DNA from: Aphelocoma coerulescens
Taxonomy: Eukaryota; Chordata; Aves; Passeriformes; Corvidae
DNA length: 64,000 nucleotides
NCBI RefSeq assembly: GCF_041296385.1
Contig: NW_027184085.1
Coordinates: 9,605,301-9,669,300, forward strand
Reading direction: 5' to 3'
This document shows positions 23,301 through 32,500 of the stretch, in pieces. The position numbers were made by a program, and so were the translations under genes. Numbering within the stretch: the first letter of the stretch is position 1; every line of letters begins with the position of its first letter. Under the pieces are notes generated by a model. It was not told the origin of the DNA. It did no database searches and saw only the letters and a list, made by a program, of their open reading frames with translations.

Positions 23301-25893
23301 CCTGGATGCATTCATTTTGTTGGGAAATTCTGGGCAAGCACTGAATCTGCTTCAATTCCCCTTGCAACACCCGGCTTGTGGCAGCCTCACACAGCTCCTA
23401 CCATATTCCCAGTCCTGGTGTAGCACAGGGACTGAGGCCACAGCAGACTGTGGGGCTCAGGGCCCCACTGGATCTCCTCTAGCTGAGTGAACACAGTCAT
23501 TCTGATTTAAATGGAGATAAGGGGGGAAAATTTAGTAAGCACGGCTTTGCCCAGAGGTTACCATGAGTGATGAGCAGCAGATCCAAGAGCCTTCATTTGT
23601 GTCTTGCTCTACACTCCTAGGCAAGTAACTATCTCCCAGGATCCATGCAACACATGTATTCCTCAGCATCACCCTTGGGCTGCAGTTTCCCAGCCAGATG
23701 CTTCCTGCAAATAGCACGGAGATGTCAGTGGCCGGGTGGGATGCCCCCAGCCCTGACTCCCTGCCATCATTCTGCCTTCCTCTCTGCAACCTGTCCAGAG
23801 ATTCCAGAGGGGATGGCTGGGGACATCTCGAAGACCTGTACAAAAAGCAGCCCACAGCAATTTCCTTGACATCTCCTGCGTCAGGCTTGGCAGGGAAGGA
23901 TGCCCAGTGAGGCTGCGCAACAAATTCACCTGTGGACAGATCCACAAGCATATGGGACAGAACAAACTCTTGGGGGCTGCTCTCACTGCTCTGTTGGCTC
24001 TTTGACAATGGGCAGGGAGACTGTGGAGTTCTTGGTTTGTTGCAGCTCTGGGTCAGGGCTCAGGTTGGCCCAACACATGACATCCTCAGAGTAGAGCAGA
24101 TGCTTTCCACAGCCCAGGAGCAGATCTGCAATGGGGAGACAAGGACTGGAGACAAGCAGAGGGACCTCGGTTTCTGGGGAAATGGAAGGAGGAATAGCAG
24201 CATGAGACACCCCAAAGCCAAGGATCTTCAGACAGCAAAACAAAAGGTGGGGGAAGGAGGACACCTGGGAGTTACACGTAGGCAAAAAAAAGGTTGAGAG
24301 GAAGCTCTGGGCTGTGCCCTCTAGGACAGAATGAGTGCCAGGAGATGGCCAGGACTGGGAAATACTTTGGGGCAGGAAGGGTGAGAGTCCCTGTTGCCCA
24401 CCAGCCGCTCTCCCACATCCTCTCTGCTCTGAAGACCATGGCAGACCTCAGGAGAGCAGTGTTGGTGGAGAGAACACCAAAAAACACCTTGAAGCTTTGC
24501 TTGGAAACCAAAGCCCCTCTAACACCCGCGCAGCCCCAAAAGCAGCCCTTGGTCCCCATGAGGCTGCTGCAGTACAGCCAGCTCCTGCTGCTGGGCAAGG
24601 ACATGGCATGGAGGGACGGAGCTGGTGTGCCTTTATCCAGGTGAGCCTTGCTGGAGCTCCGCCTGGCACCACAGCCCAGAGCATTCCGCTGCTGGCACAC
24701 CCCCAGAGCATCATCTCCACCAGCTAATGACTTGAGTTAATCATTTGGCCTGGGCTCAAGACTTTCTTGGCAGTGTTCTGTTTTCTGTCTCGCCTGGCTG
24801 CTCTCTGCTGTCACTGAAGCCTTTCTGCTCCAGGGTGGCTGCGCTTTCCTAACTTTTTGCTCAGCTTGACATTGTTGCAACTTTCTTTCCTTCCCTGCAG
24901 ACTGATTTTATGTCTAGGCGGGCTTTCATACAGCCCTCGCCTACCTACTACCCCAGCACATCCTTCATCAATACTGTCTTATCTCGGCACATGGGGCAAA
25001 GCAGCAGGTTTTCCCTGCCCAGGCGTACAGCCGTGCAAATTCCTTCCTGCTGCTTCACTGCTGCACTGTCTTAGACCTTCTTCTTCACATCTCTTGTCCC
25101 AGCTGGGGTCTGCAGATTCAGGTCCTTTGTGAAGAAGGAATTTTGGTGCCCGCTGAGTGCTGCAGGTCCCAGCTCATCACCTCTGTCAGGGAATCTCCTC
25201 AGAGGTGTCTGCCTGGTGCCGTCTCACCGTAGCAGCGCTGTGGCCATCTGTTTCACACCTGCCTCAAGAGTAACCCTGCCACTTTGTTTTCCTGGGAAGC
25301 AGCATTTGGCAGTAAAGCTGGAAGCAGAGTGCAAACACCTGTGTGTGTGCAGGCACAGGCACACATGGGGTTACATGCGTGCATCTGTGTCCATGCTCAC
25401 GTGTGCCTTCCTGAGCAGGGGACAAACTCTGGTGCACTTCCAGACCCTGGGTTTTGGGTAAATTTTAGGGCAAACGAGAACACCACCACAGCCATGTCAT
25501 TTTAACCTGTTTTAGCCTAATGGCCTCCTAGCATTTAAAGGGAAAAAGCTCTTCTGTGCAGTGTTCACTTCCACAGCCACAGAGACACCAGGGCATGTTT
25601 CACACATGCTGGTTCGCTCCTGCCGTTTTCTCAGGCTTAGTTGTCTGTGGTTGCAGATGTATTGGGCTGGACCTCATTTCTAGAGAATTTTTGTGACCAC
25701 TTCACAATCCCCTGACACCACAACTAGCACAAGGAGTTCATCAGAGGCAGGGCCAACCTTAAGCCCTGGATGCAGTGTGTCCTCATCAAATACAGGGCTT
25801 CATCCAGCCCTCCCCAGCACCCCCAGCTGGCTCCTTGTATGCAGGTGTCAGTTCCCAGGATCCCAGCAAAGCACATCCTCATTAATAACCTGT
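20361..25893. other. CCL19-CCL21 intergenic region
   Basis: No coding gene recognised. The first 300 bp is the upstream region of CCL19. Notable sites are a 9-bp hairpin at 22251-22275 and AT-rich, TAAT-containing blocks at 22885-23080 and 24720-24780 that could be enhancers. No CR1 or LTR end was seen. Confidence 0.45.
22251..22275. repeat. Perfect 9-bp inverted repeat with 7-nt loop
   Basis: GGGAGTCCC and GGGACTCCC are exact reverse complements, separated by GTGCTGT. Confidence 0.85.
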
Positions 25894-25899
25894 TTTATT
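25894..25899 (-). terminator. Candidate polyadenylation signal (most distal)
   Basis: A further minus-strand AATAAA is followed by a GT-containing segment (GAGGATGTGCTTTGCTGG). It may end a long CCL21 isoform or be a chance match. Confidence 0.25.
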
Positions 25900-26319
25900 G
25901 CTGTTATCCCAAAGCAGCAAGGAGCACAGAGCCCCTGCTTTGAACAAGCAGTGCACATCCAGGATGGGTCGGAGTTGGAGGGACAGGCTCAGCCATGAGC
26001 AAGGATGCTGTGTCCAAACCAGTGCTGTGCCCATGTTTGCTGGCACCTCAGAACCCCTCACTGGGGTCACACAAGCAACCAGGATGTCTCCACCTTGCTG
26101 GGCAACACAGCTACAAGAGAGGGGACTTGCATTGCTCCCCTGTGCCAAGAGCTCCCAGCCCAAGCACCCCAGGGATGCATCGCACAGAAACACTGCAAAA
26201 GCCTGGACCTGGGGGATGAGGATGTGTGGGGCAGGAGTGGACCCCACCATGCAGCCCTTCCCGCCCCACCAAAGCCCATCACAACAGCCGGAACGAGTGA
26301 GTTTGGTTATAAAGCATAT

Positions 26320-26325
26320 TTTATT
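26320..26325 (-). terminator. Candidate polyadenylation signal (distal CCL21 or separate transcript)
   Basis: AATAAA on the minus strand is followed within about 40 nt by a GT-rich stretch, the usual downstream element. That makes it a better cleavage site by local context than 27486. It would mean a CCL21 3' UTR of 2 kb or another minus-strand transcript. Confidence 0.4.
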
Positions 26326-27084
26326 GCCACACATCCTGTCCAAAAGCCGGTCTGGCAGACGGCCACGTGCTCCGTGTGGAGGAGGCGGCAGCAAGGAGAC
26401 AGCTCAGTGCCTGTCCCGTGCTCAGAGCCGGTATCTTGGACTTCACAGTTACTTTACACAGCCTCAAAATAATAGACCTAAATGCCCTCTTAATAAAGCA
26501 GTCAAGCCAGATACATGTACTTGGTAGAAACACTCAGCTACAAGCTTTACTCTGCCGAACACACAGCCCGTGCTGATACTGTTAAGCTCTGCAAATCCTA
26601 TTATTGCATTTATATGCCTTAATAGACCTTTACTGACCAAAGTTCACATTCAAAATCTCTGCAAGCAGATAGCAGTGTGGCTCTAGTACAGCTGTTCAAT
26701 TTGCTCCTTCTCAGCACGCCAAGAAGTGTGAGTTGCAAGTACAGGGAGATGCCATTTCCCCTCCAGCCCTGTCCCAGGTGTCTGTCCCACGTCTACCTGC
26801 AGTCTCACCTAAAGGTGTCCTCCACTTAGTGACTTCCCTCACTAAAGGTTTGGGATAGAGATGGTCTCAAATGGCTGCAGGATGTCTACAATTAATTTTT
26901 ACGAAATCTTCTATTCCCCCACTTTCACACCCTCACATGCATTTTTCACCCTGTGGGCTTTTCAGATTTGGTAAATAAGTATAAGAGGGTTCCTGGTGCT
27001 TTTTTTCCCAGAAAACTAAGCATTTGTCTTAACAGTGTCTGAATCCCTAACACAAGCAAAGCCAGCATAAAGAAAAGGATAAAA

Positions 27085-27201
27085 TCCCACTAAACCGAAC
27101 AATTTGTTCTGATTTCATTGCAATTTTGTAGCCAGGGGAGCTAAAAGGGTGTAATTCCACTAAATTGAAAAATTAGTTCTTATTTCATGGAAACGTTGTA
27201 C
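27085..27201. repeat. Imperfect tandem duplication, 70-bp period
   Basis: Two AT-rich copies starting near 27085 and 27155 share the pattern CCACTAAAnnGAAnAATTnG, then TTCTnATTTCAT and a TTGTA end. It lies in the possible CCL21 3' UTR. Confidence 0.7.
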
Positions 27202-27485
27202 CTAAAAAAGAAAATTAAAAAACCAAAGGGACAAATTGTGGCTATCTTTATCCAAATTACAATGCAACAGTGCACCATAAAACCTGAAATACTAGAACAG
27301 CCCAGACACAGAGCCCCACTGTTACCCCAAAACTCTCCATCTCAGCCACTATTAATTGCTTTGCAAAGAAGCACCCAGCAAGCAGCTCAAGTAGGACCAC
27401 AGGACTCTGGACCTGCCTAGTACCCCACGGCCTTGCAAGCCAAAAAGGAGCAAAGAGATGAGAGGAAAATAAAATGCAGCCATGG

Positions 27486-27491
27486 TTTATT
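27486..27491 (-). terminator. Candidate CCL21 polyadenylation signal (proximal)
   Basis: This is the first AATAAA on the minus strand after the CCL21 stop codon. It implies a 3' UTR of about 840 nt. Two further AATAAA motifs lie downstream at 26320-26325 and 25894-25899. Confidence 0.45.
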
Positions 27492-28331
27492 TGGTAGAAA
27501 AATAAGAGAAACCTTCCAGAAAATCTAGCCTGCAGCATAAGGGCTACTTTGTGAAGCACGAGGAGACAGAAGTAAAGTCTTTCAGGAAGACTGAATGAAA
27601 GCACAGTTTTCAAATATAAATACAAATGTATAATATCCCCCGAAAAAAGTCATAGGAAAAGCGGCCATCCTGCTAGGCTAAATAACTCCCCTTCAGTGGG
27701 AAGCCTGTCCACTTCCCCCTAGGGGCCATGGCTCAGCTCCCACTCCCAGGTCCCCACCTATTTGGCCGTGGGACAAGTGAGGACCTGGGTGCCTGCTTTG
27801 CTGAGAACACCCAGGCACTGCAGGTGCTGGGGATCTCTGCGTCAGGCATAGCAGCAACAAAGAGGTTCTGGGGCAGCGGGAATCCTCCCCAGCCTGCCCC
27901 ATCCCCGCCCTGGGGTCGGCGGGTGGGTGGGTGTGTGGTTTGTGTATCTCCATTGCCATTGCCGGGCCGTGGGTCAGTCACCAGTGGGAAGGCATCCATC
28001 CTAACAAAAGCAAGGAGGAGAGGGTGAGATGGAGAGGGTCTCAGCAAGAAAACCCACCCCAAATGGGGGCCATTCCCTGGTGTGACCTGCCTTGCCCATC
28101 CCCAAGCATTGCCTTATCCCAGCAGCTCCAGAAACAAATTCAATTTCAAGGCAAGCACAACACAGGAGAGAGCCGTTCCCTAAGTGCCTCCGTGCTCCAG
28201 CCATGGCTCTGGCAGCTCTCCCAGGCTTTGCACCAGGAGCTGAATGCCCACCCACCCACAGAGAAGGATCTAGAATGGGGTGCAGCACCCTCACCCTACT
28301 GATCCCCCTCACCCACCTCTTCAGGCCTGAC

Positions 28332-29322
28332 TTAGACCCGCTCCCGCCTCTGCTTCTTGGGTCTGCTCCTGGGACGCTGGGTCTGTGCCCTGCTCTTGGC
28401 ATTCTTGGCCTTCTTGTCCAGGTGGCGCATCAACTTCTGGACAGCATCAGAAGAGGGAGAGGCACAGATTTTCTTGTTCTTCTTGGTGGTTAACCTGGGG
28501 GAGCAGCAGAAAGATTTGCTGGAGGCGGGGAACAGCGGGAGGACAGGGGAGGGTTTGTCTGAAGCCAGACTGTTCCAAGTGGTCCTGACCGCCACAGGGT
28601 ACTCACACAACAGCACGCAGAAAACATCCCGACTCGGGTCCCTGGAGGCGGTAGGATGTCACCACACCAGTGGGGATGTCTTTCTTGCTGTGCTTCAGGC
28701 AGCAGTCTGAGGCCGAGCTTCCAATGCCTGTGAGCAAGGAGGTGATGTGGGATTTGGGATGGTCAGTGAAACGGAACATCTTCAGCACAGAGTGCCAGCT
28801 GACAGCACAGGGCTTGCTTGGTGTCACTGCTGGGGGTGATCCTGGGCAGAACGTGGCGTTGGAAGCTCTCAACCCCAGTGCCCAGTTACAGGTCAGTCCT
28901 GGCCCCAGGAATATGAGACACCACATCTGAGAGCGGTGGAGGGGAAACTGAGGCAGAGATGAGCTCCTTGAAAAGGGACCGAACCTCATTCTCCTGTCTG
29001 TTCTTTTGAGCTCCGGGTGCTGCTGCCCCACCAGCCACGTGCACACAGACGCGCTCCCAAGCCGAGCAAGCACCGCAAGCCAATGCCACAGGCGCACAGA
29101 CACTCACAGCCTCGCACACAGCCGCAAACCCCCGAGGCCAATGCACTAAAACACCCCCCTCACCAGCCAGCACCCTGCACAGACCCCACTGAGTACCTGC
29201 ACGCCCTGTCCCATACCAGCAGAAGCAGGCAGGAGGGCTCCTCATACCTCACCTTGAGCCTGGGTGATGAGGAGGGTGGCAGCCAGCAGCAGCAGCAGCA
29301 GCAGGAAGAGGCGGAGAGCCAT
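28332..29322 (-). CDS. CCL21: C-C motif chemokine ligand 21 (CCR7 ligand), three coding exons
   Basis: Secreted CC chemokine, expected to be displayed on lymphatic and high endothelial surfaces to recruit CCR7-positive cells. Minus-strand exons are 29322-29253 (70 nt), 28727-28607 (121 nt) and 28494-28332 (163 nt). Introns of 525 and 112 nt use GT-AG and lie in phases 1 and 2. The product has 117 residues. Residues 1-22 or so are a signal peptide with seven consecutive leucines (7-13), all encoded by CTG. The DCCLKHSKKDIP motif holds the CC pair at 32-33; the remaining cysteines are 58 and 74. SYRLQGPESGCFLRAVVLTT is the core and KKNKKICASP the third strand. Residues 84-117 form a long Lys/Arg-rich tail ending in TAA, as expected for glycosaminoglycan binding. 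Unlike human CCL21, this tail has no extra cysteines. The gene has the same strand and intron phases as CCL19. Confidence 0.95.
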
Positions 29323-29340
29323 GGTGCTGCCTCGGGTGCT

Positions 29341-29394
29341 GAGCAGGACAAGGCTTGGGAGCAGGACAAGGCTTGGGAGCAGGACAAGGCTTGG
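29341..29394. repeat. 18-bp tandem repeat, three copies, in the CCL21 5' UTR
   Basis: The unit GAGCAGGACAAGGCTTGG occurs three times in a row at 29341, 29359 and 29377; only the last base of the array's 3' context diverges. It lies between the inferred transcription start (about 29408) and the ATG, so it should be in the mRNA leader. Confidence 0.9.
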
Positions 29395-29434
29395 AAGCAG
29401 AACACGCACTGCTGCCTCGTGCTGAGGCTGCTCC

Positions 29435-29466
29435 TATTTATCTCTGGATTCCTTGCTTTCGTTTTC
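29435..29466 (-). promoter_or_regulatory. CCL21 core promoter: TATA-like box with ISRE-like element
   Basis: On the minus strand ATAAATA lies at 29441-29435, about 113-119 bp before the CCL21 ATG. GAAAACGAAA, which fits GAAANNGAAA, lies at 29466-29457, 15 bp further upstream. The arrangement matches the CCL19 promoter almost base for base in spacing. TATA function is likely; the IRF assignment is inferred from consensus only. Confidence 0.6.
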
Positions 29467-29520
29467 GGACAGCCTGGCAGGCAGCCCACCAGCCGGCCAA
29501 GGGCTGCAGAAGTAGAGGGT

Positions 29521-29530
29521 GGGGGATTCC
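29521..29530. promoter_or_regulatory. NF-kB consensus site upstream of CCL21
   Basis: GGGGGATTCC matches GGGRNWYYCC at every position. It lies 54 bp upstream of the ISRE-like motif and about 200 bp before the ATG. Mammalian CCL21 is a known target of NF-kB signalling in lymphoid stroma, so a site here makes sense; binding is inferred. Confidence 0.55.
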
Positions 29531-32500
29531 TGTAAGCTGCAAGCCCCCCTTTACAGACACGTCCTGTCTTGTTCCCAGCTGCCCATCACGGCGTGGGGTG
29601 CCAGGTGGGGGACATGCTGGAGATACAGCTCCCATCACAGCTAGATGAGTTTGTGGGCTCCAGTTTCCCACACAGTCTCACAACCTGCCACTACCTGCTC
29701 TCAGAGGGTCGGGTGTTTACTCCCCTGAAAGGGACCTTGGAAACTAGCCAAGCTGTTAAAGAAACCAAGGAGTCAACCTGTTTTGCTCCCCCACTTCATG
29801 ATTTGCTTCCAAGCCAAACCACTGACACAAGTAATAGGTGAGAAGCGTCTCAGGGTGAGCCCACAGCCCTTCCCCCTGAGCCCCCATCCATGTCTGGCTG
29901 CCTCGGGGAGCTCCCCAGCTGAACAGAGCTGAATACAGCTGTAGGGCTGGGATGTGTGAGGGCCAGACTGCAACGGGGCTGGGGGAAACAGCACAGCCCA
30001 CCATATTTTGGTGCTGATAGCAAATTGTGAGGAGCTGAGGATGAGTGGGGACCTTGACTAGATGAAGGAATGTGCTGACAAGGATGTGAAAACCCACAGG
30101 GCAGGGTGGCAGGACCCTGCACAGCTGGACATAGCTGGACAGATGGGGACTATGCAGAAGTGAGCCCAGAGAGCTGAACAGGACCCCACAGGAAATTCCT
30201 GTGGTGACAAAAGCCATCCAAAGAGATGGCCTTTTTGACCAGACTAAGCCCTGAGCAGCTAGGGTGACACTACCCCTGCTCAGGAAAGGACAGTCAGAAA
30301 CCTTTACGTTTTCAGGTAATCACCAGAGCACAATCTGGAAGAGACCAAGGATGGTTTCACAACTGCTTTGGGCAACCTCTCCCAGTGTTTGAAATGTCCC
30401 CAAGTTGAAAATTTTCCCCCCACTATTTAAGTGGAATTTCCTGTGATGCATCTGGTGTCACTGCCTCTCACCCTGCTCCAGAGCCCCTCTGAGAAGAGAT
30501 GATGTCCCAGTACCACTCCAGCCCCCCTGGACAACCCCCACCAGCAAGAAGTCCCCCTTGCCATACTTCACCACCCACTGCTAACAGCCCCTCTTCACTC
30601 ACCCTGGCCTCCCACTCCTTGGCTAGCTCCAGTCCCAATGCTCATACCAGTTGTATGAGCTGGGAGCCCCAGTGGGATGGGCAGCCTTCATGGGGTCTAA
30701 CCAATGATAGTGGGGGTCAAACCCCTTCAAGAGCCCCGCTGCCTGACAGCTGGATTGTAAGCCCAGGATTTTCCAACAGTTCCTGATAATGACTCTGATA
30801 AATAGTCATCAAGGACAATGAATAACCCAGGAGAAGACCAAAGTCCCAGCTGCCATAGAAAGCAGAGCTGTGTAAGATGCCCACATTCTTGTTCCACTCA
30901 GCAGGGAGGAGGCAATGCTGGAGTCATGGATCATCAACAACTGCTGTGCAGCCCTCTTTTGGACCAGGAGACCAGAATTCCTCCAGGACTGCCTGAGGCA
31001 GTGTGCCAGAGCTGCACTCCTGGGGCTTTCTCCATCATTCATGCACAGAGATCCCATTCAGGGGGGTACCCACGTGCTCAGCACCCAGACAGGGGGAGGC
31101 AGCTCCCCACACACTTGTGCAACACAGAAGCTGGTGTGGAGTTGGGCAGCAGAGCCTGGGGCAAGCAGCAGGCATGGGACATGGGCAGTAGCAGATTATC
31201 TGCAGGTGCATCTCCCCAGGGTGATTATCTGCAGGTGCATCTCCCCAGGGTACTTGGCAGCATGGGGAATGGGTCCCCAGAGGCATCCTGTGTGCTGTCA
31301 CCCATCCCTCCAATCCCAAAGCATTGCTGGCATAAGGACAGGGCAGAAAAGGAGAGCCATGCTGGTACTTAGTGCCTTTCCAGCCCTTACTTGTGCAACC
31401 TGCCCAGACAGCAGTGCCCAGGTGCTGAGCACCTGGATGAATCCCCAGCCTTGGCACAGCTGGAACACTGCCCCTGTGCTGGAGAAGCTGGAAAAGCTCT
31501 GATCCTGTAGCCATCCACCCTGGTCAAGTGTCTCCCAGAGCCTATGTGGTATCAAGACAAATGACATAGAAGGAAGGAGGGAAGATGTCACAAGTTGCCA
31601 CCAGCACAGACCAGCCCACCACAGGACTCCCTCTGCTCGCAAAGGAGCCCAGGAGAGCTCTGCAGTCACAGAGCCCAGATTCCTTCCTTGCCCAGTCTGT
31701 GCCCCACTATGGCAGCAGGCTCCTGGAAAGTCCCTGGCTCTCTGAGTGTTTTCAAGACACTGCAGCAGCAACTTCTGGCCAGAGGCCAGCCCCAAACACA
31801 GTCTGAGCTGCTGAGTAGGGTCAGGGCACGCGTTTCCCTTCCCAAAGGCATCAGTGTTTGGCAATTCCCTGTTACTGTGATTTGCACCTCTAACAAAGCA
31901 TCTGGATGAGCAGACGCTCACTCTTTCCAAGGAAGGTGGTTGGAGAGCTCCCAGGAGGGAAAGAGGTACTTGGCTTTTGCAGACACATCTGCATGTCTGA
32001 GCAGCAGGGCCCCTTGGAAATCAGTCTGGGGGTCCATGCCCCATCTCCCCTTCTGCCTCCCTTCCCTCAGAGCATCCCCCTTCACTCCTTCCTCTTGATG
32101 TGCTTTGCTCTGTCACCTGTTCCCCCAGCCCAGGGAGAAAGCAGGGAGCTTCTGGCAATGAGAGATGAGTGAGCATCCCAGTTTGCAGGGACGACCGAAC
32201 TTTTGGGATACAGAGGAACTGACAGCAGGGGGGTGGAGATTAGGCTTTTTAGGGTTCTCAAACACCAGAGGCTTCCAGCAGCCACTCTGGCCAGACACAA
32301 TTTCTTGCATGCACCCACATAAACCTATCTCTTACCATCCTGGGTTCCTATAACCACCACCCTTTTCCTGTAGCTCATTGGTGCAGGATGGAGGCAGACA
32401 CAGGGAGGGATACAAAACAAGGCTGGGTGCCCTCTGAGGAGTCTCAGCTACAGACAATCCCTCTCTGAGCAGAGGATCTGTGTCTGACACTGTACAGAGC

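Noticed and set aside
28092..28493. Plus-strand frame opposite CCL21
   Set aside because: It is the antisense shadow of CCL21 exon 3 and its 3' flank.
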